Shown piece by piece: positions 1 to 7,453 of a stretch of 37,785 nucleotides of DNA. Origin of the DNA: Thermoproteota archaeon (GTDB lineage: Archaea; Korarchaeota; Korarchaeia; Korarchaeales; JAOZGB01); contig JAOZGB010000009.1 of the NCBI GenBank assembly GCA_027491935.1, positions 1-37,785 of the forward strand, written 5' to 3'. Below the pieces are notes generated by a model. It was not told the origin of the DNA, searched no databases, and saw only the letters and a program-made list of their open reading frames with translations. Both the position numbers and the translations under genes were made by a program. Position 1 is the first letter of the stretch; each line of letters opens with the position of its first letter.

Positions 1-275
1 TATTCACTGCAGATTCTTATGTTCTCCATCTTGCCTCCTAGCTTATCGTTAATATATGCATGCCAGTTTGCAAGTAAAACCATTGTTTTAAACCCGGCAT
101 CTACGAGATCTACCAGTTTCCACGCCCATATAAGCCACCCTATGTGAAACATGCCTGATGGTTCAACACCTATATATGCCCTTGGTCGCTCCACTTCTTC
201 GAGTAGTTTCCTGAGATCTTCGATTGTTATAACCTCTACTGTATTTCTAGTTATTCTTTGGATTCTTTCATCCAA
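1..275 (-). CDS. tyrS: Tyrosyl-tRNA synthetase, N-terminal part (runs off window start)
   Basis: This gene is not in the ORF track because it leaves the window. Reading the minus strand from a TTG at 275 gives an open frame that matches the start of archaeal class I TyrRS. The core AYIGVEPSG is the substrate-binding strand, FHIG is the HIGH-type ATP motif, and ANWHAYINDKLGG follows as in archaeal enzymes. TyrRS charges tRNA-Tyr with tyrosine in the cytoplasm. The TTG is chosen because GGTGG lies just upstream and the N-terminus then has normal length. No ATG lies in this frame before the motif. It starts 9 bases after the stop of the SPFH gene, so the two are probably co-transcribed. Only about 91 residues are visible; the KMSKS loop and anticodon-binding domain are outside the window. 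Confidence 0.9.
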   Translation of the reverse strand, partial: MDERIQRITRNTVEVITIEDLRKLLEEVERPRAYIGVEPSGMFHIGWLIWAWKLVDLVDAGFKTMVLLANWHAYINDKLGGKMENIRICSE

Positions 276-283
276 AGAACCAC

Positions 284-1153
284 CTATTTCTGCCCCATAG
301 ACTTTTCAGCGTATCCTATTAGAGGCTGTAGGAGCCTAGTAAACTCCATAGGTAGAATAATCTTCGTAGCAGGGCTTGAACCGATTGCTTCGAGGGTTTT
401 CAGATACTGCAGAGTCATCGTTTTTACATCTATCCTGTTAGCCACGTTATATATCTGCTCAAGTGCCCTAGCAAAGCCTTCAGCTCTAAGGATGGCTGCC
501 TGCCTGTCTCCCTCAGCTTCAAGTATCGTTGCCTGCTTCTTTCCTTCTGCAACTTTAATAGCCGATATCTTCTTTCCTTCTGCTTCGGTGACCATCGCCC
601 TTCTATTTCTTTCAGCAGCCATCTGCTTGATCATAGCCTCCTGGACGTCCCTGGGTGGGAGAATCTCCCTTATTTCCACGCTTGTAACCTTAACACCCCA
701 CCTCTCAGTAACCTCGTCAAGTTTCGTTCTAAGAATCTTATTTATCTCATCTCTCTTGGCTAGGACATCGTCCAAGACAATGTTGCCGATAACATCTCTT
801 AGCGTTGTTGTAGCTATTACGATCGCAGCCCCTTTAAAGTTCTGTACTGCAAGTACAGACTCTGCCGGCTTTACAACCTTGTAATAAACAACAAAGTCTA
901 TGTCTGTTGGTGCGTTATCCTTTGTGATACATGTCTGGTGCGGAACCTCAAAATAGGACTCTCTTAGATCGACCTTGATCGCTTTGTCGATGATTGGAAC
1001 GATAAGTGTAGGCCCTGGCCCCCTAACGTCAAGGAAGGCGCCGAGCCTGAGCACCACTAATCTCTCATATTCTCTCACTATTTTTATCGCAGAGAATAGA
1101 AGCCACACAATTACGAATGCTATTCCTGCAAGAATTATGGTTGATAAATCCAT
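284..1153 (-). CDS. SPFH/Band 7 (stomatin/prohibitin-like) membrane protein
   Basis: A 289-residue protein with one N-terminal membrane segment (about residues 5-23). A Band 7 domain follows, containing YERLVVLRLGAF and GPGPTLIVPIIDKA. An Ala/Glu-rich helical region (EAEGKKISAIKVAEGKKQA) is typical of the coiled-coil that drives ring formation. Stomatin-family proteins form membrane scaffolds and regulate partner proteases or channels. The gene begins 6 bases after the NfeD-type protease stop, the classical archaeal stomatin operon arrangement known from Pyrococcus PH1511/PH1510. In Pyrococcus the stomatin is a substrate of the partner protease, and the same relation is inferred here. The length is normal and the ATG start is in the expected place. 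Confidence 0.93.
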   Translation of the reverse strand: MDLSTIILAGIAFVIVWLLFSAIKIVREYERLVVLRLGAFLDVRGPGPTLIVPIIDKAIKVDLRESYFEVPHQTCITKDNAPTDIDFVVYYKVVKPAESVLAVQNFKGAAIVIATTTLRDVIGNIVLDDVLAKRDEINKILRTKLDEVTERWGVKVTSVEIREILPPRDVQEAMIKQMAAERNRRAMVTEAEGKKISAIKVAEGKKQATILEAEGDRQAAILRAEGFARALEQIYNVANRIDVKTMTLQYLKTLEAIGSSPATKIILPMEFTRLLQPLIGYAEKSMGQK

Positions 1154-1159
1154 ACATGA

Positions 1160-2368
1160 CTACAAGGATCTTTCAACTTTTAAGGTTAGCCCTTCCACCC
1201 CAACCACTTTTACTTCTTCACCTTCTTTAATAGTCTGGGCGGAGACAGCCGTCCAAAGCTCTGATCCCACAAGCACAACACCGGGTTTGCCTGGTTTAAC
1301 CTCGGTCTTAACAACTCCTCTCCTTCCTACTAACTTCCTGGGGTCAATGAATTTCTCTTTCCTTCTAAGAACCTGCTTTACCTTATAAAGATAGAAGGAT
1401 AAAATTCCACCTAAAGCTAATCCTACACATATCGAAGCCGCGAACTTCCTGCCTGGAGACAGGAAAGGAGAGCCTTGGTATATCAGGAATAATCCTATAA
1501 GGGAAAGCATAACTCCACCTATGGCGAAAAATCCGTGTCCGGCCTTTATTTCTAAGAACATTACAGCCACTCCTAAAACCATTATAATCGTTGAAGACCA
1601 GCCTGCTTGCATTAAGCCCATCCCGTAGAGTGCTAGGATTATAAATGTTACTCCAAACCCCTCACCAATGAGTGTCGGCGTTTTGAGCCCCACCATAAGT
1701 AGGAATATACCTGATAACAAGAGGAAATAAGCCATTGCCGGGTCAGAGATCATATTGAGAAATTCAGCTTTAAGATCTGGTTCAACATTAATAATCGTCA
1801 TATCTCTCCACCCCATCTCCACCAGTAAGTCTGAGATGTTAGAACATAACAAGTCTACAACTCCCGCCTCAAACGCCTCTGTAGAGGTTAATACAAGGTT
1901 TTCAGTCACCATCCTTCTAGCGATATCGCCGGGTCTTCCATTCGACTCTGCAAGGCTTTGTATCCAGGAAGCCATAGCTTTGGCCTCCTTTTCACTATAT
2001 GGTACTGGAGAGCAGGCGCCGATGGCCGACCCATTAGCAGCTGCTACCACATCGGACGCCATTGCGATGTAGGCTCCTGCGGAGAATGCTCTTCCTCCGG
2101 GAGGTATGAATACGACAACTCTAGCTGGACAGGATGATATAGCATCTACTATCTCCTCTGTTGCCTTCAGCAAACCTCCATTAGTATTGATTATTATAAT
2201 GTAGCCTTCCGCATATCCCTGCCTGAGAGTTCTAGCTATGAGGTCTGACGTGCCATAGAAGATGGAGGTCTCAATTCTCAATACCACTATTTCCCCTCCA
2301 CTATGTCCAAATGCAAGAATAAACTGAGAAATACCAATTATAAATAGTAAAACTATTCTTCTCATCAT
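1160..2368 (-). CDS. NfeD/ClpP-class membrane serine protease (stomatin operon partner)
   Basis: A 402-residue protein with a signal-like N-terminus (about 4-20) and a ClpP-class protease domain (about 25-200). Four or more membrane helices follow (about 210-330), and the C-terminus is an NfeD OB-fold domain (about 345-402, containing LVGRRGVVKTEVKPGKPG). The nucleophile is probably Ser96 in GGRAFSAGAYIA. The general base is probably Lys130 (Lys127 is the alternative) in the helix EKEAKAMASWIQSLAESNGR, equivalent to the Ser-Lys dyad of Pyrococcus PH1510. The active site faces outward and cleaves hydrophobic segments of membrane proteins such as the adjacent stomatin. AATATTTATT about 30 bases upstream of the ATG is a plausible TATA box, so this gene probably heads the transcript running into the SPFH gene. 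Confidence 0.93.
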   Translation of the reverse strand: MMRRIVLLFIIGISQFILAFGHSGGEIVVLRIETSIFYGTSDLIARTLRQGYAEGYIIIINTNGGLLKATEEIVDAISSCPARVVVFIPPGGRAFSAGAYIAMASDVVAAANGSAIGACSPVPYSEKEAKAMASWIQSLAESNGRPGDIARRMVTENLVLTSTEAFEAGVVDLLCSNISDLLVEMGWRDMTIINVEPDLKAEFLNMISDPAMAYFLLLSGIFLLMVGLKTPTLIGEGFGVTFIILALYGMGLMQAGWSSTIIMVLGVAVMFLEIKAGHGFFAIGGVMLSLIGLFLIYQGSPFLSPGRKFAASICVGLALGGILSFYLYKVKQVLRRKEKFIDPRKLVGRRGVVKTEVKPGKPGVVLVGSELWTAVSAQTIKEGEEVKVVGVEGLTLKVERSL

Positions 2369-2399
2369 AATATTAGAGACGTTAAAGGAATAAATATTT

Positions 2400-4244
2400 T
2401 CACGTTTTCAGCCGTTCAACATGGAACTTTAAACTCCGGTAGTCTACTACTCTTACAGTTTCAAGCACGTAATCCGGCAATAACCTTGCGTATTCTCTTC
2501 TAAGATATCTCTCATCTCCAAGTATGAATATACCGCTGTCATCCTGAGACCTTAAAACTCTCCCTACTGCCTGAGAGGCTCTCCTGATCGCTGGGACAAC
2601 GTAGGCGTAGTATCTTCCCCTACCGCCATAAAGGTTAGTGTAATATTCTATGAGAAGCCGCGTTTTCAACGTCATCCTTTCGAATGGAATGCCAGCTAAA
2701 TACACAAGTTCAAGCTCCTCCCCAGGGAAGTCTGCTCCCTCGGCAAATCTGCCCATAGCCACTGCTAGGAGCACCGGCTTACGGCCTCTCTTAGCCATGT
2801 CTTTAAACTGGTCAAGTAAGAGTCTAGCTTTGTCCCCGCTCATCGCCTTTCTCTCCACCAGTACAGGCCGCCCAGCTTCTCTCAGCAGGTCAACAAGCCC
2901 CGCAGAGGCGAGTGAATCCTGAATCCTATAACTCGCTGAGAAGACCGCTGAACTCACGTCTACCGCAAGTATCGTTTCGACTATCGATTTTACATATCTA
3001 TTTGCCATATCAAAACTTAGTTCTTCACCCCTGGTGCTTACTCCTCTTAGTATGAAACTTCTAATCTTAGATCTGTCGAAGTAAGAGGGGAAAACCCTCT
3101 CTGCGTAGTCTTTAAGACCTATAACCTCTGCAAATCCAACTATAGGTTTCAATGTGCCAGAACAGAAGATGCACCGCCAAAATCTCCTCCAAATAGAGCC
3201 TAATATTTCCGAGAGCCTCATATCTACTAGCTCAATGTATAATCTGTCTTCTTCCCGGCTCCTAATGAGTCGGACACCCTCTGATTCAACATTATCCATT
3301 AACCGTTTCAAGAGTGAACATATCCTTCCAGTTGATGAGCGTGGAGGCCTACCCTCACCTAGCTTCTTTCTTCTTATAAAATCGGCTATTTTTTCAAGGT
3401 CTTCAACTATTCCATCTTCTCCTCCTAGGATAAACCTTAAGAATTCTTTCTTATCGATTTCAGCCTCCCCCTCCCCATTAAAATATTTGAGTATCTTGCT
3501 AACTGTCTGAAACGCAGTTTTACCCATCTCTGAAAGTTCTATCTCTTTCAAAGACGATTCTATCGTTCTCTCTGTGATTTTGATGTAGTTAAGATTTGAG
3601 ACTGCTGACTGTAGGTTATGGGCCTCATCTACAACTAGGATGCATTTACCAAAATCTAAGGTCCTAGAAATAGGTAGACCTATATTCTTATCAAGGATGT
3701 AGTTATAGCTTAACGATATGAGACTAGCATGCCTAAGCAAGGATCTTTCAACCATGTAGGGGCATATTCCCTGTTCCATTCCAAATGATAAGATTTCCGA
3801 GTAGATCAGCGGCTCATGTAGAACCATATCTGGTTTAAATTTTCTCTTGAAACCCCAGTAATATCTGCAATCCCTATGGTAAGCTCTGCAGATATAGGCA
3901 GCATCAGAATGCGATACATTCCTAAACTCTAAATCTCTCAATAAGATGCACATATCCTTTTTACCCCTAAAGGAGATGCCGAAAACCCCCTCTTTGAGTC
4001 TCTTGTTAATAACCTTGAGTTCTTCAACAGGCCTATCAGTCTCGTTACCCGTTCTAACAGCCCAGATAATTTTAAATCCCTTGGAACAATACGGAAGGAG
4101 AGCTGAGATTATGAGAGGAGTTTTACCGAATCCTGTTGGGGCTTCTACGCATATATTTCTTTCAGAAACGTATTTCTCGATGAACGAAAGGAAGGCTTTT
4201 TGCCCGATTCTAAATTCGTAGGGGAAATAATCCGAGCTTTCCAA
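2400..4244 (-). CDS. XPD/Rad3-family Fe-S DNA helicase
   Basis: A 614-residue superfamily 2 helicase. Visible elements are a Q-motif-like start (YEFRIGQ), Walker A APTGFGKT (35-42), four cysteines at about 99, 119, 126 and 161 forming the XPD-type 4Fe-4S pattern (the last in GICPYMVE), DEAH (206-209) and a motif VI stretch, QAVGRVLRSQDD, near the C-terminus. The order and spacing match XPD/Rad3/DinG 5'-3' helicases involved in repair and unwinding of damaged DNA. The length is close to archaeal XPD (about 550-620 residues). Start is TTG 4244, with GGAGG six bases upstream inside the end of the HAD gene, so the two genes are coupled. DinG-like function cannot be excluded from motifs alone. Confidence 0.9.
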   Translation of the reverse strand: MESSDYFPYEFRIGQKAFLSFIEKYVSERNICVEAPTGFGKTPLIISALLPYCSKGFKIIWAVRTGNETDRPVEELKVINKRLKEGVFGISFRGKKDMCILLRDLEFRNVSHSDAAYICRAYHRDCRYYWGFKRKFKPDMVLHEPLIYSEILSFGMEQGICPYMVERSLLRHASLISLSYNYILDKNIGLPISRTLDFGKCILVVDEAHNLQSAVSNLNYIKITERTIESSLKEIELSEMGKTAFQTVSKILKYFNGEGEAEIDKKEFLRFILGGEDGIVEDLEKIADFIRRKKLGEGRPPRSSTGRICSLLKRLMDNVESEGVRLIRSREEDRLYIELVDMRLSEILGSIWRRFWRCIFCSGTLKPIVGFAEVIGLKDYAERVFPSYFDRSKIRSFILRGVSTRGEELSFDMANRYVKSIVETILAVDVSSAVFSASYRIQDSLASAGLVDLLREAGRPVLVERKAMSGDKARLLLDQFKDMAKRGRKPVLLAVAMGRFAEGADFPGEELELVYLAGIPFERMTLKTRLLIEYYTNLYGGRGRYYAYVVPAIRRASQAVGRVLRSQDDSGIFILGDERYLRREYARLLPDYVLETVRVVDYRSLKFHVERLKT

Positions 4245-4245
4245 C

Positions 4246-4905
4246 TTAACCTCCTACCATAGCCGCTATAGTGTCAACTATCTCATTTAGACTCCCATAC
4301 GCTCCTGGGTATTGGTTGCTTCTTGAAAGATGAAATGATCTAATTCCTACGCTCTCAGGGACTATATAATCCTGTATGAAGTCGTCCCCTATATGAAATA
4401 TTTCTGACGGTTCAGCTTTTAAACTCTCTAAAACTTTACGGTAGGCTTCGGAATCATATTTTGTAAGTTTAAAGTCGTCAACAACAGAGAAAACCTTGTG
4501 AAACATCTTTGGGTCGAAGGGGGTTAGCAAAAACTTTAGGAAGGCCCTCGTTGAGTTAGTGATTAAAACTATTCTCCCTAATCTAGATGCTCCTCTGATC
4601 GCGCCCATAGCGTCACTATAGGGTTTAACTTCTACTGCTCTTGCTGCGTTAAGTAGAAGCACCTCCGGATTAACTTCGAGTTTAAGCTTTTCAACCCAAT
4701 AGTCAAGCATATACCATTCAATCATCCTATCTCCTACCATCCTATACTTGTTTATGATGTATTTATAAGCCTCCTCAAAGCTCAATCCATTCTTCTCCAT
4801 GTATAGGGAAGGTAGAAGCTTCAGCCAAACATAATTGCTAAAATTTTTCGTGACAAGGGTGCCTTCCACGTCAAATGAGATGTACTTAACCCTTTCCAAG
4901 GACAT
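4246..4905 (-). CDS. HAD-superfamily hydrolase
   Basis: A haloacid-dehalogenase-fold hydrolase of about 219 residues. Motif I is SFDVEGTLV (Asp nucleophile, with Glu where many members have the second Asp). Motif II is LITNST, a Lys in the KLTKYDSEAYRKV region fits motif III, and HIGDDFIQD is motif IV. An alpha-helical cap lies between motifs I and II, as in subclass C1 phosphatases. The DxE form of motif I is known in functional HADs such as enolase-phosphatase, so activity is expected; the substrate is unknown. The track starts at ATG 4920, but ATG 4905 is preferred because GGAGG lies just before it. It is translationally coupled to the downstream helicase gene and divergent from the phosphate permease. 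Confidence 0.85.
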   Translation of the reverse strand: MSLERVKYISFDVEGTLVTKNFSNYVWLKLLPSLYMEKNGLSFEEAYKYIINKYRMVGDRMIEWYMLDYWVEKLKLEVNPEVLLLNAARAVEVKPYSDAMGAIRGASRLGRIVLITNSTRAFLKFLLTPFDPKMFHKVFSVVDDFKLTKYDSEAYRKVLESLKAEPSEIFHIGDDFIQDYIVPESVGIRSFHLSRSNQYPGAYGSLNEIVDTIAAMVGG

Positions 4906-4952
4906 CCTTCCTCCAAACATTTATACATGGGCTGTGTGAAATATTGATTACA

Positions 4953-5924
4953 ATGCTCATTCTCCTAATTGCTTCCATAATGTTTTCAATGTACATAGCT
5001 ATAAGTATTGGTGCTAACGATGAAACAATGTCCACTGTTGCAGGTTCGAGGTTTATGACGGCTCTAAACGCCGCAATAATCGGAGGAATATTTAACCTCA
5101 TAGGCGCTTTACTTATAGGCTGGAAGGTCGAGGAAACCATAGGGAATGATATACTCACGTTTAGGGTCTCCAAATTTCATGCGCTAGCCATATTATCGTC
5201 AATGTCCATATGGTTGACTATAGCCTCTCTACTGGGGCTTCCGGTATCTGTAACTCATTCTGTAATAGGCTCGGCAATAGGCGTAGGAGTACTCTCGAAT
5301 GGGCTAGCAGGAGTTAACTGGGAGGTAATATTAACGATAGTTTTAGGAATGCTTGTTTCTCCCATCATAGGCTTTATCCTTTCATTTCTTCTATACGAAA
5401 TCGTTAAGTCATCCATCTTGAAAAGGGCTAAGGGAATTACCAGTAGAGAGTACGCGGAACTAAATTTCTCGCTGCTTCTACTCTCCAGCGCTATTCTAAC
5501 AGCATTTTCCAAGGGTGGCAACGATGTTGGGAATGCTACAGCGTTCCTGTCAAATATTCTAGGGAGCAGTATAATTGCAAGGATTATATGTGGGATTGGA
5601 ATGCTGGTAGGACTCTCCACACTGGGTAAAAAAGTTTTAATCAAGGTAGGCATGTCCGTTGTTAACCTAACACCAGCTATGGCTTTTTCAGCTCAATTCT
5701 CGACTGGAATCATCACTTTCCTAGCGACAGTAATGGGATTACCCCTTTCAAGCAGTCAGGTTCTCATCTCCTCCATAATAGGTGTGGGGTACGCGAGAGG
5801 CATGAAAATAAATTACAAACAGGTTGTTGGAATAATAGTTTCATGGATTCTTACATTACCTGTTTCAGGTATTCTTGCAGCTTTAATAGTTAAAAGTTTA
5901 CTACTTGCTACTCTAATGCTCTAA
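4953..5924 (+). CDS. pit: PiT-family inorganic phosphate permease
   Basis: A very hydrophobic protein of about 323 residues with roughly ten membrane helices and the internal duplication of the PHO4/PiT family. The first repeat carries ISIGANDETMSTVAGS and the second SKGGNDVGNATAF, the two signature GAND-like motifs. PiT proteins import phosphate, often as a metal-phosphate complex, with a cation. The track begins at TTG 4944; ATG 4953 is at least as likely because no Shine-Dalgarno favours either. The gene is divergent from the HAD gene, with about 45 bases between starts. It converges on the DUF47 gene, the usual PiT partner, and their 3' ends overlap by 17 bases. Confidence 0.93.
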   Translation: MLILLIASIMFSMYIAISIGANDETMSTVAGSRFMTALNAAIIGGIFNLIGALLIGWKVEETIGNDILTFRVSKFHALAILSSMSIWLTIASLLGLPVSVTHSVIGSAIGVGVLSNGLAGVNWEVILTIVLGMLVSPIIGFILSFLLYEIVKSSILKRAKGITSREYAELNFSLLLLSSAILTAFSKGGNDVGNATAFLSNILGSSIIARIICGIGMLVGLSTLGKKVLIKVGMSVVNLTPAMAFSAQFSTGIITFLATVMGLPLSSSQVLISSIIGVGYARGMKINYKQVVGIIVSWILTLPVSGILAALIVKSLLLATLML

Positions 5925-6564
5925 TAGAAATTATTCTCATTACATCAGAAGCATCCTCACACATATCTGAAACTTCCTCTAATGCCTTTAAGAAGGCGAA
6001 AAGGGCTATCATAACTCCTTCATCGCAGCATCTTCCCACGATTACCTGACCTAGTGTTTCAAGATATAGCCTGTCGCACTTTCTTTCCGAGTTTTCTATC
6101 TTATCGCATATCTCCCCTACCGACTTAAAGTCTGAACTCATAGTTTTTGTGGCCTCAAGCGTTAACTTTGCACAGTAAACTGTTTCGTTTATTAGCATCA
6201 ATATTTTCCTCTTAAGATTCTCATTAAGTTTTGAAAGGTTTAGGTAGGTCAAAAGTCTGCTTGCTTCATGTGCGTAGTCCGCTACCATGTCTATACGTCT
6301 AACCAGCCTCATTAAGTCCTGCCTGCTGAATGGAGGTAGGACGCCTTTTGTTAACTCGGTATTTATTCCTCTCCTTAAGGTGTCAGCCTCGCCTTCAAGA
6401 TTTTCAACCTCACCTATTTCCTTCATGCAATCAGCCAGTCTATCCTCTATATTACTCGTAACAGCTTGTCTGAGTTTTTCAACAACCATTAAACTGCATC
6501 GTGCGTGTTCAACTATTCTTTCGAATGAAACTATCCTCTTTTTGAACAAGTCTAGAAGGCCCAC
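5908..6564 (-). CDS. DUF47/PhoU-like phosphate transport accessory protein
   Basis: A 218-residue all-helical protein with a PhoU-like antiparallel bundle. It is rich in charged heptad-like stretches such as EVENLEGEADTLRRGIN and NSERKCDRLYLETLG, where E-x-x-x-D patterns are the metal-binding signature of PhoU/DUF47. Such proteins modulate PiT phosphate uptake at the membrane. The PiT gene sits immediately next door but on the opposite strand with overlapping 3' ends, whereas the pair is usually one operon. The start is GTG (GTGGGCCTT). The AT-rich AATTTAATATTT about 30 bases upstream is a possible TATA box. Confidence 0.88.
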   Translation of the reverse strand: MGLLDLFKKRIVSFERIVEHARCSLMVVEKLRQAVTSNIEDRLADCMKEIGEVENLEGEADTLRRGINTELTKGVLPPFSRQDLMRLVRRIDMVADYAHEASRLLTYLNLSKLNENLKRKILMLINETVYCAKLTLEATKTMSSDFKSVGEICDKIENSERKCDRLYLETLGQVIVGRCCDEGVMIALFAFLKALEEVSDMCEDASDVMRIISIRALE

Positions 6565-6614
6565 AGTCTAATAGTTACTGTTGGAAATATTAAATTATTC
6601 TATTTTGAGAGCGT

Positions 6615-7388
6615 TTAACCTCTGTATGGTATTTCTTCTCTTCTTCTCGGTTTAATTTCCCCCCTAGCTCTTTGAATTATCCTGTTCATCTCCCTCCTTA
6701 ATGTTAGCGCCATCTCTATGTCCTTTATAGCTTTGTTAACAAGGCTATAGTCAACATTTATTCCGTACATGGCATCTATCACCTTAAGAAGGCGTCTTGC
6801 CGCTTTAGGGTCCGGATATGCCCCCCTGGTAGATGATAATAAGCAAAATGAATCCATCCCTCTAACAGGTGCGAGTCCAGCTAGCAAGCCACAGGCACCT
6901 GTTACTTCTCCCCCTTGTAGGGGGAGAACTTTATATTTTGAGAGCATTTTAAGAAGCTCCATGTTTGAGGCACAAGCATAAACTGTATTCTCGTATCTCT
7001 GTACCACGTTTCCACCCATAGTTACTACTGTTGACCCGCCAAGGCGTTTAAAGAAGTCTAGAACCTGATTTGCCATAGGATACTGCCCCCATGTCGTAGG
7101 TTGAACCTCTGCAGTTAGAAGAATGAGATCTGCGTTTTCGGCGTGGATATGATAGAAATCATATGAGTATACCTCTATGCTGTTCCCGCCCTTAAGAAGT
7201 ACACCAAGCGCACCACTGGGAAGCGTGAGGTACTCTGAGAAAATACTGGCAAACTTTTCCGGTTTGAACTGTTTAATTAGAAAGTCGGCGGTTAACTTGC
7301 CGACAAGCCCAACTCCTGGCAACCCTTGTAACAATACTGGGTTATCTACCTGTGGCCTGTAATATTCTACAAGTTTAATGTATCCCAT
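6615..7388 (-). CDS. PAC2-family protein (proteasome assembly chaperone-like)
   Basis: A 257-residue protein with the archaeal PAC2 signature near its start (LLQGLPGVGLVGKLTADFLI, about 19-38). Further conserved stretches are SGALGVLL, EVQPTTWGQYP and a Gly-rich segment, GGEVTGACGLLAGLAP. Eukaryotic PAC2 helps assemble the proteasome alpha ring; archaeal members such as PbaB bind proteasomes or act as ATP-independent chaperones. The precise role here is inferred from family only. The C-terminal tail is basic (RARGEIKPRRREE). The gene starts at ATG 7388 and is divergent from the flavoprotein gene across a short spacer holding a perfect palindrome. A 9-bp inverted repeat at 6906-6928 lies inside the coding region. 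Confidence 0.87.
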   Translation of the reverse strand: MGYIKLVEYYRPQVDNPVLLQGLPGVGLVGKLTADFLIKQFKPEKFASIFSEYLTLPSGALGVLLKGGNSIEVYSYDFYHIHAENADLILLTAEVQPTTWGQYPMANQVLDFFKRLGGSTVVTMGGNVVQRYENTVYACASNMELLKMLSKYKVLPLQGGEVTGACGLLAGLAPVRGMDSFCLLSSTRGAYPDPKAARRLLKVIDAMYGINVDYSLVNKAIKDIEMALTLRREMNRIIQRARGEIKPRRREEIPYRG

Positions 7389-7423
7389 TGGTAGCTCTAA
7401 TAGTAGGAAAGTTGGGGGTAAAT

Positions 7424-7441
7424 TTAAATGGTACCATTTAA
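7424..7441. promoter_or_regulatory. 18-bp perfect palindrome, putative operator overlapping a TATA box
   Basis: TTAAATGGTACCATTTAA is a perfect 18-bp palindrome centred about 22 bases upstream of the ATG of the CoA-disulfide-reductase-type gene. Its left arm overlaps ATTTAAAT, the best TATA-box candidate for that gene. A repressor dimer bound here would block TBP or polymerase. It also lies about 45 bases upstream of the divergent PAC2 gene. Regulator identity is unknown, and no regulator gene is adjacent. Confidence 0.6.
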
Positions 7442-7453
7442 TGGTGTAAATCT

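Noticed and set aside
4246-4920. HAD motif I DVEGT taken as a degenerate, inactive site
   Set aside because: DxE in motif I is known in active HAD phosphatases such as enolase-phosphatase; the remaining motifs are intact.
6906-6928. Hairpin read as a transcription terminator
   Set aside because: It lies in the middle of an intact coding frame and is not followed by a run of T on the coding strand.
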